Positions 33,181-40,625 of a DNA stretch of 64,000 nt are shown in pieces. The DNA is taken from NCBI RefSeq assembly GCF_003947415.1, contig NZ_QHKL01000003.1:434001-498000 (forward strand). The letters are read 5' to 3'. Position numbers and translations under genes: made by a program. Source of the stretch: Amycolatopsis sp. WAC 01376 (GTDB taxonomy: Bacteria > Actinomycetota > Actinomycetes > Mycobacteriales > Pseudonocardiaceae). The notes beneath the pieces are model-generated. The model was not told the DNA's origin and ran no database searches. It saw only the letters and a program-made list of their open reading frames with translations. The first letter of the stretch is position 1, and every line of letters starts with the position of its first letter.

Positions 33181-34221
33181 GGCCGGTTTCGCCGCGACGA
33201 TCAGGTCTCGCACGATCGCCTGGTCCACGCGGTGCGAGAACTCCGCGAACGGCCCGTCCTCGCGCACCCGCAGTCCAGCCTTGTCCAAAATCGCGGCGAG
33301 CTCTTCGCGCGGCGCGACGTTGGTGTTCCAGGAGATGCCGAGCGCACCGCCGGGCCGCAGCACCCGGGTCCACACCGGGACGGCGGCCGCGAGCAGGTCC
33401 CGCGGGCTGCGCGCGAGCGACGCGTCCTGGGTGCGGTGGCTGCCGTGCTGTACGCCGTACGGGGCGTCGGTGACGATGAGGTCCACCGAGTTCGGCCGCA
33501 GCAGTTCGTCCGTGGTGAGCGTGTCGCAGTTGAGGTAGCTCAGCTTGCGCACCTCGCCGGCCTTGTACTGCTCCTTGGTGATCCCGAAGCCGATGTCGAG
33601 CCGCCTGCCGAGCCGGACCTTGTTACGGCGCACCTGACCGGATTCGGCGCTGTGCTTGACGCGCTTCTGCTTCAGCCAGGTCTTGATGAACAGTTCGTAG
33701 GAGTCGAAATCCTTGCCGTCGACGTCGAGACCGGTCGCGTCGAAGCCGTACATCATCGCCTGGTTCAGCGTGGTGCCGCGGCCGCAGAGCGGATCCAGCA
33801 GGTGCAGCGGCTTCTCCAGCATCGCGGCCGGGTCCGCGGTGGACAGCAGGGTGACGTTGACGAGCAGTTTCGTGAACAGCTCGTTCGTCTTGCCGGGGTA
33901 CTTCTGGATGGTCAGCAGATCCGAGTCGAAGTTCGCGAGCGGGCTGATCGTCACCGGCTTCAGGACGCCGTCGCCGAGTTCGAACAGCGCGTACAGCGCG
34001 GAAAGGTTCGAAAGGAGCGCGAGATCGCGGTCGCTCAACGGGGCGGGCGTGGTGAAGGTGAGGTAGCCGACGCCGCCGAGTTCCGTCTCGCCGATCTCGG
34101 AGACCTCGGTCTCCAAAGCGGACAGACCGAACACCGCCAGCTCCGCGCGCAGCAGGGCCGGGGTGGAGTCGGTGTAGACCCGGTTGGCGGACGGGTAGAC
34201 CAGGATCGCGTACTCGGACAT
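33175..34221 (-). CDS. TRM11-like SAM-dependent RNA methyltransferase
   Basis: A 348-residue Rossmann-fold methyltransferase. An N-terminal THUMP-like half (about 1-155) precedes the SAM motif LHLLDPLCGRGTTLNQAMM with ATGLDVDG. The catalytic motif is VTDAPYGVQHG (motif IV, D-A-P-Y where amino-methyltransferases have D/N-P-P-Y). It resembles archaeal/eukaryal TRM11 tRNA guanine-N2 enzymes; the RNA target is unknown. ATG 34221 is clear. It is transcribed divergently from nrnA, and its TGA stop lies inside a family C repeat arm. Confidence 0.8.
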   Translation of the reverse strand: MSEYAILVYPSANRVYTDSTPALLRAELAVFGLSALETEVSEIGETELGGVGYLTFTTPAPLSDRDLALLSNLSALYALFELGDGVLKPVTISPLANFDSDLLTIQKYPGKTNELFTKLLVNVTLLSTADPAAMLEKPLHLLDPLCGRGTTLNQAMMYGFDATGLDVDGKDFDSYELFIKTWLKQKRVKHSAESGQVRRNKVRLGRRLDIGFGITKEQYKAGEVRKLSYLNCDTLTTDELLRPNSVDLIVTDAPYGVQHGSHRTQDASLARSPRDLLAAAVPVWTRVLRPGGALGISWNTNVAPREELAAILDKAGLRVREDGPFAEFSHRVDQAIVRDLIVAAKPAS

Positions 34222-34246
34222 CCGGTAGAGCGTAGCTTGACTGATT

Positions 34247-35260
34247 GTGACAGCGACTCCAGTGCCGAACCTCAAGGAAGCCGCCGCCCTGCTGGCGCGC
34301 GCGAACGACGTGACCCTGCTCGGCCATGTCCGTCCGGACGCCGACGCGCTCGGCAGCGCGCTGGCGCTGGGCCGGGCCCTCCAGTCGCGCGGCGGCGTCA
34401 AGGTCCGCGTCTCGGTCGGCGAGCCCGAGGAGATGCCCGAAACCCTGCGGGGTCTGGACGTCGGCGGGCTCTACGTCCCCGCGAGCGAGCTGCCGGAGAG
34501 TGAGCAGCTGTTGGTCGCGCTGGATACGCCCACCCCGGGCAGGCTCGGGAAGCTCGCGCCGCGGGTGGACGCCGTCCGCGCGGCCGGGGGCGATGTCCTG
34601 GTGATCGATCATCACGCGTCCAACGTCTTCTACGGCACGCACCACGTCGTCGACGACACCGCCGAAGCCACCGCGGTCCTCGTTTTCGCGTTGCTGCAGG
34701 AGCTGGGCGCCGAGATCGACGAGCCGATCGCGCGCTGCCTCTACGCGGGGCTTGTCACCGACACGAGCGGGTTCCGCCGGGCCCGGCCGTCCACCCATCT
34801 GATGGCCGCGAAGCTGCTCGAAGCGGGCGTGGACCCGGACAGGGTGGTCCGCGAGATCGTCGACGACCATCCGTTCGCGTGGCTGCCGATGCTTTCGGAC
34901 GTGCTCGCCGGGGCCCGGCTCGAGCCGGACGAGGCGCGCGGTTTCGGACTCGCGCACGCGGTCGTGACCCTCGACGTCGCGCGGAGCGTGCGCGCGGAGG
35001 AGGTCGAAGCGGTCATCGACGTCGTCCGGTCCACCCGGGAGGCCGGGGTCGCCGTGGTGCTCAAGGAAGCCGAGCCGACCGGGCCGAAGCAGCGGTGGCA
35101 GGTCTCGCTCCGTTCGGCGGGCGGCGTCGACGTTTCGGCCGCGGCCGGGGAACTGGGTGGCGGCGGGCATCGCCAGGCGGCCGGATGCACCGCGGAGGGC
35201 ACTGCGGGCGAGGTGCTCGACAAGCTGAGGGCGGCCTTGTCGAGGGCGCCTTTGCTGTGA
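34247..35260 (+). CDS. nrnA: DHH-family nanoRNase / pAp phosphatase (NrnA-like)
   Basis: A 337-residue DHH/DHHA1 phosphoesterase. It has GHVRPDADALGSALALG, VALDTPTPGRLG, the name-giving DVLVIDHHASN and the C-terminal DHHA1 motif GGGGHRQAAGC. Homologues degrade nanoRNAs or linear dinucleotides and dephosphorylate pAp. It normally follows rbfA in actinobacteria. GTG 34247 has TAGCTT eight nt upstream, suggesting a leaderless transcript separate from rbfA. The 25-bp gap to the divergent methyltransferase must carry both promoters. Confidence 0.9.
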   Translation: MTATPVPNLKEAAALLARANDVTLLGHVRPDADALGSALALGRALQSRGGVKVRVSVGEPEEMPETLRGLDVGGLYVPASELPESEQLLVALDTPTPGRLGKLAPRVDAVRAAGGDVLVIDHHASNVFYGTHHVVDDTAEATAVLVFALLQELGAEIDEPIARCLYAGLVTDTSGFRRARPSTHLMAAKLLEAGVDPDRVVREIVDDHPFAWLPMLSDVLAGARLEPDEARGFGLAHAVVTLDVARSVRAEEVEAVIDVVRSTREAGVAVVLKEAEPTGPKQRWQVSLRSAGGVDVSAAAGELGGGGHRQAAGCTAEGTAGEVLDKLRAALSRAPLL

Positions 35261-35318
35261 CCTGAGCGCGGGCGGTGTCATCGTAATTTCATCGGTCGTC
35301 CCTAGCGTGATCCTCACG

Positions 35319-36509
35319 ATGAACGACAGAGCCTCCCTTCGCCGCCGGATCCTGGTCACGCTGGGTGTGATCGTGGTGTTCCGGCTGGGCCAGAGCGTGC
35401 CCGCCCCCTCCGTGACCGTCCGCGCACCGGAAGCCGATCACCCGCTGCGCTGGCTCCTCGACCTCCTCACCGGCGGCGGCCTGTTCACGCTGCCGGTGTT
35501 CGCTTTCGGTGTCCTTCCCTGCCTGGCCGCGCCGCCCGTGCTGCGCGCGCTGATCGTCCTGATTCCGCGGCTGGCCGCGCTGCGGGCCGAAGGGGAAGCC
35601 GGCGCCCGTGTGCTGAAGCGGTACCGGCGACGGCTCACCGTCGGACTCGGCCTGCTGGGCGCGATCGGCCTGCTCGGGTTTCGCGGTCAGGAGACCCTCG
35701 ACACGGTCGTCGCCGTGGCGTGCCTGACGGTGGGCACCGCGCTTGTCCTGCGGCTGACCGAGGTGATCACCGAGCGGGGATTCGGTGACGGCGTCCGGAT
35801 CCTGCTGCTCGCGCAGGTGCTGGCCGTGCTGCCGCCGGAATTCCTGCGCCTGTACGAAAAGACGGGCTGGGCGGCCATCGTGGTCATGGCCGTGGTGACG
35901 CTGTCGATCACGGTGATCACGATCGTCGTCGCGCAGGGACAGCGTCGCGTCCCGGTGCAGTACGCCAAGCGGATGATCGGCAGGCGTGCCTTCGGCGGGA
36001 CCTCGACCTACATCCCGCTTCGGTTCCCCCAGGCGAACAGCCCGGCCGTGCTGGCCGCGGTGCTGCTGTCCGTGCCGGTGCTCCTGCCCGGCGCGACCTG
36101 GCTGGAGTGGCTGCGTGACGAGGGAGATCCCAGGCGGATCGCGGTCTATTTCCTGCTCGTCTGCCTCTTCGCCTTCATGCGGGCGGCCGTGGCGCAGGAC
36201 ATGGACAAGGTGGCGAGTGAGCTGATCCGGGTCGGCGGCTTCGTCCCCGGGATTCGGCCGGGGAACTGGACCGCCGAATACCTCGACTACGTGAACCGCC
36301 GGATCATCGCCTTCGGAGCGCTCTGCTCGGGAGTGGTCGCGCTGATCCCGGTCGCCGGGCTGGGCTTGCTGGACGTGAGTCCGCGAGTTCCCGTCGTCGG
36401 CGTGGCCTTGCAGGTGGTCCTCGTGTTCCTCGTCGGTGTCGCGCTCGACACCACGCGGCAGATCCAGGCACTCCGTCTCCAGCGGCAGTACGAACCGTTC
36501 CTCCACTGA
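35319..36509 (+). CDS. Divergent SecY paralogue (protein-conducting channel)
   Basis: A 396-residue, roughly ten-helix protein clearly related to SecY. TLGVIVVFRLGQSVPAPSV matches helix 1, GGGLFTLPVFAFGVLPCLAA helix 2, and RVPVQYAKRMIGRR followed by FGGTSTYIPLRFPQANSP the SecA/ribosome-docking loop and helix 7. VASELIRVGGFVPGIRPG and TAEYLDYVNRRI match the C-terminal part. It is about 40 residues shorter than housekeeping SecY and more divergent. No secE, secA2 or ribosomal protein gene is adjacent, so it is not the spc-operon copy. ATG 35319 is preferred; GTG 35307 is an alternative. Confidence 0.82.
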   Translation: MNDRASLRRRILVTLGVIVVFRLGQSVPAPSVTVRAPEADHPLRWLLDLLTGGGLFTLPVFAFGVLPCLAAPPVLRALIVLIPRLAALRAEGEAGARVLKRYRRRLTVGLGLLGAIGLLGFRGQETLDTVVAVACLTVGTALVLRLTEVITERGFGDGVRILLLAQVLAVLPPEFLRLYEKTGWAAIVVMAVVTLSITVITIVVAQGQRRVPVQYAKRMIGRRAFGGTSTYIPLRFPQANSPAVLAAVLLSVPVLLPGATWLEWLRDEGDPRRIAVYFLLVCLFAFMRAAVAQDMDKVASELIRVGGFVPGIRPGNWTAEYLDYVNRRIIAFGALCSGVVALIPVAGLGLLDVSPRVPVVGVALQVVLVFLVGVALDTTRQIQALRLQRQYEPFLH

Positions 36510-36513
36510 GGCC

Positions 36514-36545
36514 GATGTTGTTACCATTGGGATGGTAGCAACATC
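36514..36545. promoter_or_regulatory. 32-bp near-perfect inverted repeat upstream of the phosphatase-like gene
   Basis: GATGTTGTTACCAT-TGGG-ATGGTAGCAACATC has 14-nt arms with a single mismatch. It starts 4 nt after the SecY-like stop and ends 16 nt before ATG 36562, so it is either an operator or a short attenuator between the two genes. Confidence 0.55.
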
Positions 36546-36561
36546 CAAGAGCGAGGGCGGC

Positions 36562-37149
36562 ATGGCGACGAGACACCTGTACGTGGTCCGGCACGGGGCC
36601 GCGGACCCGTTCGGCGAGTTGACGGAAGTGGGGCGGCGGCAGTGCGAGCTGCTGGCGAAGCGGCTCGCGCGCCTGCCGGTGGACGCCGTATGGCATTCAC
36701 CGCTGTCGCGCGCGGCGAAGACCGCGGAGATCATCGGCGAGCACCTCACGGGTGCGCCGGTGGGCGAGGCGGCGGAGCTGGTGGACAACGTGCCGCACGT
36801 GCCGGCCGATCCGCCTCCGGCCTGGCGCGGGCTGTTCGACGGCTACGACCCCGAGGAAGCGGCTGAGGGCGCGCGGATCGCCGCGGCGTTGACGGAGCGT
36901 TTCGCTCGCCCTGCCGAGGTCGAAACGCACGAGGTGCTGGTGACGCACGCTTACCCGGTCGCCTGGTTGGTGTGCGACGCGCTCGACGCGCCACCGGAGC
37001 GCTGGCTGGGATTGAGCTGCGGGAACACCGCGTTGACGGTGATCGACCACTACGACGGCGCCGCCCCGTCGTTGCTGATGTACAACGACATGGGGCATCT
37101 CCCGGAAGAGCTGCGATGGACGGGCTTCGGACCGGGGCAGCGTCCCTGA
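36562..37149 (+). CDS. Histidine phosphatase superfamily protein (phosphoglycerate-mutase-like)
   Basis: A 195-residue member with the N-terminal catalytic motif LYVVRHGAADP (Arg10-His11), the substrate arginine region DAVWHSPLSRAAKTAEII and the second histidine in VLVTHAYPVAWL. This set is complete for a phosphatase; the substrate is not indicated. The start ATG 36562 has GAGGGCGGC upstream; an earlier in-frame ATG 36532 lies inside the palindrome and is less likely. The gene ends 3 nt before the family C repeat arm. Confidence 0.82.
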   Translation: MATRHLYVVRHGAADPFGELTEVGRRQCELLAKRLARLPVDAVWHSPLSRAAKTAEIIGEHLTGAPVGEAAELVDNVPHVPADPPPAWRGLFDGYDPEEAAEGARIAAALTERFARPAEVETHEVLVTHAYPVAWLVCDALDAPPERWLGLSCGNTALTVIDHYDGAAPSLLMYNDMGHLPEELRWTGFGPGQRP

Positions 37150-37217
37150 GCGTCGTGAGTGGCGATTCGGGTTCTGGTGACCTTCCTCTTAGGTACCTGT
37201 GGCGCTTCTTGTGTGAA

Positions 37218-37272
37218 GTACATGAAGGCCCCCTTGCTGTACCTGGGCGCAAGGATGGGGTCCTTCATGTAC
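37218..37272. repeat. 55-bp hairpin element (family A, CTGGGCGCA loop)
   Basis: Outer arms GTACATGAAGG and CCTTCATGTAC are perfect; the inner stem has several mismatches. The loop GTACCTGGGCGCA differs by one base from those at 5146 and 13107. It is nested inside the 37152 composite. Confidence 0.8.
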
Positions 37273-37279
37273 TGCGGGA

Positions 37280-37334
37280 GGGGGTGAAGGTCGAGTTTCC
37301 TCGGCTGAGCCGAGGGAAAGGGGTCCTTCACGCG
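37280..37334. repeat. 55-bp hairpin element (family A, CCTCGGCTGAG type, degenerate)
   Basis: GTGAAGG and CCTTCAC frame the inner palindrome TTTCCTCGGCTGAGCCGAGG. The left arm has diverged between them. It is a relative of 5085-5139, and like that copy it closely follows a TACCTxGGCGCA-type element nearby. Confidence 0.7.
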
Positions 37335-37384
37335 CTGCCGCTGTGACCGCTGGTGCCTGTGGGGCGAACGTGGCGATCACCGAA

Positions 37385-37439
37385 GTCCGTGAAGGCCTCC
37401 TTGAGGGACTCTGGGTCCCTCAAGGAGGCCTTCACGGAC
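37385..37439. repeat. 55-bp hairpin element (family A, GTGAAGGCC type), perfect arms
   Basis: The arms are perfect and identical to 8126-8180; only the loop differs (TCTGG versus CCTGG). It is nested inside the 37152 composite. Near identity over such distance points to recent duplication or conversion. Confidence 0.9.
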
Positions 37440-37514
37440 TCGGCCTGGCACCAACCCGCAGCCGGAATCCACGTAGGTACCTGAAACACGGCTCGCTCTA
37501 ACCCGAATCGCCAC

Positions 37515-38831
37515 TCACGACCGCGGCAGGCGAGCGTCTTTTTCGGTCCAGGCCAGGAAACGTTCCAGATGGTCCCCGGTCTCCCTCGTGACCGTCGGCA
37601 CGCGGCCGAGGGCGACCTCTCCGCCGGTTCCGTCGATGGTCACGAGCGTTCCTTCGTCGAGAATGCGCCCGCCCACGGTGATCGACGCGTTCGTCTCGTC
37701 GACGGCGAGCGTGCCTATGCCGACCACGGCGGGTTTGCCGAGGGAGCGGGCGACGACGGCGGCGTGACTGGCCGGGCCGCCGCGTGCGGTGAGGATGCCC
37801 GCCGCCACGGCGAGTCCGTTCATGTCGTTCGGGGAGGTTTCAGGGCGGACGAGGATGACCGGGCCGTCGGCCGCCATCCGTCTCGCCGCCTCGGTGGTCG
37901 TGGCGATCCTGCCGGTGGCGACGCCTGGGCAGGCCCCTGTTCCGCGACCGAGCCGGGTCGTATCCGGTTGCGGGGCGATGCGAGGCGTGCGGGCACGCTC
38001 GACCTGACGGCGTGAAACCCGGTGCACCGCCTCGGTTCGGCTGATCCGTCCTTCGTCGGCGAGGTCGACGGCGACCCTGATCGCCGCGGCACCGGTGAAG
38101 CGTCCGGGGCGTACTTGGAGGAGCCACAGGACTCCGGTTTCGAAGGTGAACTCGACATAGACCGCGTCGCGGTAGTGGTCTTCCAGCCGGTCCAGGGCTT
38201 CGGTCAGTGCCTTCCAGACGTGCGGTTCGCGGGTGGCGAGGCCGGTGAGCGGCAGGACAGGCGAAGTGCCCGCGACGACGTCCTCCCCTTGATGGCCGAA
38301 CAACACGTCGCCGAACGGGGTGGGCTCCCCGGTGTCGGGGTTCCTGCTGAAGGCGACTCCGGTGCCGCTTCGGTCGTCTCGGTTGCCGTAGACCATTTCC
38401 TGGACGATCACGGCGGTGCCCAGATCGTGGTCGATGCCGTGCAGTTCCCGGTAGGTGCGTGCCCGCGGTGTCTCCCAGGAGGCGAAGACCGCCTCGACGG
38501 CCGGCTCCAGCTGTTCGGCGGTGGGCCGGAGATTCAGGATGGTGTCCATCATGCCGGGCATCGACACACTGGCCCCGGAGCGCACCGACACGGTCAGCGG
38601 CGACGAGCCGGTGGTCTCTTCCAACGTTCGTGTCGCCGCGGTCAGCTCGACACGGAGCCCGTCGGGGAAGTGGCCGTCGCGCAGGAAGGCGCGGCACGCT
38701 TCGGTGGTGACGACGAATCCGGCCGGCACCGGCAGGCCGAGCCGGTGCAGGTCGAGGAGTCCGTGGGCCTTCGCGCCGATGAGCCGGGGGTCCTCCCGGG
38801 TGTCCGGAGTGAGCTGTCGCAGCCACTTCAC
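37515..38831 (-). CDS. Truncated PPDK-like phosphotransferase (ATP-grasp plus swivelling His domain)
   Basis: A 438-residue protein homologous to the first half of pyruvate phosphate dikinase. The ATP-binding domain is recognisable (LIGAKAHGLLDLHRLGLPVP, VSVRSGASVSMPGMMDTILN, VIVQEMVYGNRDD, WLLQVRPG). The phosphohistidine domain is intact (LVRPETSPNDMNG, LTARGGPASHAAVVARSLGK). The C-terminal PEP/pyruvate barrel of about 400 residues is absent, and no frameshifted remainder follows. It may pass phosphate to another acceptor, as in rifampin phosphotransferase or PEP synthase relatives. GTG 38831 overlaps the upstream gene by 4 nt. Confidence 0.8.
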   Translation of the reverse strand: MKWLRQLTPDTREDPRLIGAKAHGLLDLHRLGLPVPAGFVVTTEACRAFLRDGHFPDGLRVELTAATRTLEETTGSSPLTVSVRSGASVSMPGMMDTILNLRPTAEQLEPAVEAVFASWETPRARTYRELHGIDHDLGTAVIVQEMVYGNRDDRSGTGVAFSRNPDTGEPTPFGDVLFGHQGEDVVAGTSPVLPLTGLATREPHVWKALTEALDRLEDHYRDAVYVEFTFETGVLWLLQVRPGRFTGAAAIRVAVDLADEGRISRTEAVHRVSRRQVERARTPRIAPQPDTTRLGRGTGACPGVATGRIATTTEAARRMAADGPVILVRPETSPNDMNGLAVAAGILTARGGPASHAAVVARSLGKPAVVGIGTLAVDETNASITVGGRILDEGTLVTIDGTGGEVALGRVPTVTRETGDHLERFLAWTEKDARLPRS

Positions 38832-39442
38832 CGCGGAATGCCCAGTGTCGCAAGGAGATCTTCGTGCAGTTCGGCCCAGACGACGTGGTACGACGCGGTC
38901 GAATCCGCGACGTAGGCCAGGTCGCCTGATCGAGCCCGGTCGAGGGCGCTCGCCAGTCGCACGCGGTATCGGCCGAAGCGCGGTAGCGCCGTCTCCAAGG
39001 CGTGGCACACCGGCGCCATGCGCTCGTGCAGGTCGGCGAAGCGATCGAGGACGCGGGCGTCGTAGGCCGGGTCCTCGTGGTCGTTCACGATCTGCTCCCC
39101 CTCCACGGGGCGGAGCTGCCATGCGGTGCAGAGGTCGAGCAGTTCCGGGTTGAGCACCAGGAACCGGTCGAACGCCGCCTTGACCGCCGCGCGAGCACCG
39201 GCGGCCTCCAGCTGTGCGGTGATGCGCTCGGCGTCGGCTTCGCGTCCGGCATCGGTGCAACCCCAGGCGTCAAGGCCGCTGAGCCGCGTGACCTCTCCCG
39301 CGACCGCGAGGTCGATCAGCTCCGACTCGAGTTCCGACTCGCTCAACCCGGTGGTCGCCGACAAGCGCGGCAATCCGGCGTAACCGCCGCAGCGCAGGGC
39401 ATGCAGCACGAGCAGTCCGATATCCGATCCGGCGCGGGTCAC
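38828..39442 (-). CDS. Winged-helix/helical protein coupled to the PPDK-like gene
   Basis: A 204-residue protein of no family I can name. Residues about 8-70 look like a winged helix (LHALRCGGYAGLPRL, TTGLSESELESELIDLAVAG, EVTRLSGLDAWGCTDAGREA). The rest is helical and rich in acidic and aromatic residues (LLDLCTAWQLRPVEG, NDHEDPAYDARVLDRFADLH). GTG 39442 overlaps the TetR stop by 4 nt, and its stop overlaps the PPDK-like start by 4 nt, so the three are translationally coupled. It may be an acceptor-binding or regulatory subunit of the phosphotransferase; this is inference from coupling. Confidence 0.72.
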   Translation of the reverse strand: MTRAGSDIGLLVLHALRCGGYAGLPRLSATTGLSESELESELIDLAVAGEVTRLSGLDAWGCTDAGREADAERITAQLEAAGARAAVKAAFDRFLVLNPELLDLCTAWQLRPVEGEQIVNDHEDPAYDARVLDRFADLHERMAPVCHALETALPRFGRYRVRLASALDRARSGDLAYVADSTASYHVVWAELHEDLLATLGIPR

Positions 39443-40536
39443 GTCGTGGCTCCTTCGGTACGAGCGGTTTCCGGTTTCGCGACGGCGTAAGGGGCGCCCC
39501 GGCCCTCGGCGCGGGCGACGACGGCCTTCCCGCGGACGCGCACCGCGGCTTCGGTGCTGTCGCCGACTTCCGGCAGGCCGACCGCGGCCGCGACGCGAGC
39601 ATCGTCGTCGAACACGAGATGAACGTGCCCTGGCAGCGGGGAAGGGGAGACCTGTCGGAGGCACGCCACCAGGTCGCCGACGCGCAGGCGAATGAGCTGG
39701 CCGGTGTTCGCGGCATCGTCGGTGACGACGACGATGGTGACCTGCTCACCGGGCCGCGCCGACCGCACCGCCTCCTCGGCCGCCTCAAGCCTCGCGCCTC
39801 CCAGCACGACCACCACGCCGTCCGAGGTCAGATCGACCACGTCCGCGGTGAGCGGATCGCGGACATCAGCGGGCGGGGCCCATGGCTCCTGCACCCGAGC
39901 CGCGGGTGCCACGTAGGGCAGATGAGCCGGTGCCCAGACGTCTGTGAGGTCGAGGCTCGCCAGGTGTTCGCACGCGCGTGCCCGGTCGAAGGGGTCGCCG
40001 AAGCCGGGAGCCTGTTCCGCGATGAGACTCGACCCGCCGAGCAGTGTCAACGCCAGCTCGGCCAGGCGGACACGGCGCGACGGCGGGTCTTCGGAGGCGC
40101 AGGACTCCAGCGTCAGCGCCAGCAGCAGCGCTTCCAGCCGGGCGGTCTGGGCGAGGACCGCTCGTCCCGTTTCGTCCTCGATGACACCGGTCAGGGAACG
40201 CAAGTGCAGGCGCCCGCCGGCGGCGGGGTCGTCGACCAGGGGCAGCCTGTCCAGCCAGACCCGCGCGAACGTGCTCAGTGCTTCGCCCGCAGACCCCGGC
40301 TCCTCGGCGGCGAGCGGGGTGTCCGCCTGCTCGACCAGGTCGACCAGCACCGCGAGATACAACGCGCGTTTGCCGGGAAAGTTCGAATACACCGCCCCTC
40401 TGGTCAGTTCCGCCCGCTCGGCGATGCGATCCACTTTCGCCGCGCCGTACCCGTACTCGACGAACTCCGCCCGCGCCGCCGCCAGGACCGCGGCACGGGT
40501 CCGCGCCTGCTGCTGCGCTCGTGTCAGCCGGACCAT
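39439..40536 (-). CDS. TetR-family regulator with a long extra C-terminal domain
   Basis: A 365-residue protein. Residues 1-195 are a standard TetR (HTH AKVDRIAERAELTRGAVYSN, followed by F-P-G-K-R-A-L). About 170 further residues follow, far beyond the usual 190-230 total. The extra part reads as alternating strands and helices (GEQVTIVVVTDDAANTG, PGHVHLVFDDDARVAAAVGL), reminiscent of a thioredoxin/peroxiredoxin fold without the redox cysteine pair; that match is by eye only. ATG 40536 has GGAAGGAAG upstream. It heads the operon with the 204-residue protein and the PPDK-like protein. Confidence 0.75.
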   Translation of the reverse strand: MVRLTRAQQQARTRAAVLAAARAEFVEYGYGAAKVDRIAERAELTRGAVYSNFPGKRALYLAVLVDLVEQADTPLAAEEPGSAGEALSTFARVWLDRLPLVDDPAAGGRLHLRSLTGVIEDETGRAVLAQTARLEALLLALTLESCASEDPPSRRVRLAELALTLLGGSSLIAEQAPGFGDPFDRARACEHLASLDLTDVWAPAHLPYVAPAARVQEPWAPPADVRDPLTADVVDLTSDGVVVVLGGARLEAAEEAVRSARPGEQVTIVVVTDDAANTGQLIRLRVGDLVACLRQVSPSPLPGHVHLVFDDDARVAAAVGLPEVGDSTEAAVRVRGKAVVARAEGRGAPYAVAKPETARTEGATT

Positions 40537-40625
40537 CACACTTCCTTCCCTCGCCTCGCCAGCAGGATACCAACACCATTCCGATGATTGCGACATCTGG
40601 TTACTTGATTTGCTATATTCGGAAA

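Larger units (their letters stand above)
37152..37521. repeat. Composite: family C palindrome split by three nested 55-bp elements
   Basis: Perfect 22-bp arms (37152-37173 and 37500-37521, outer sequence GTCGTGAGTGGC) enclose about 326 bp. Inside lie three family A elements (37218, 37280, 37385). It occupies the entire space between two convergent genes, and its right arm contains the stop codon (37515-37517) of the PPDK-like gene. An intact simple form of the outer palindrome is at 13171-13220. Confidence 0.8.

Noticed and set aside
37515..38831. The PPDK-like gene as a frameshifted full-length PPDK
   Set aside because: The frame ends cleanly inside a repeat arm, and the downstream sequence contains only hairpins and the convergent gene, with no PEP-binding barrel in any frame.
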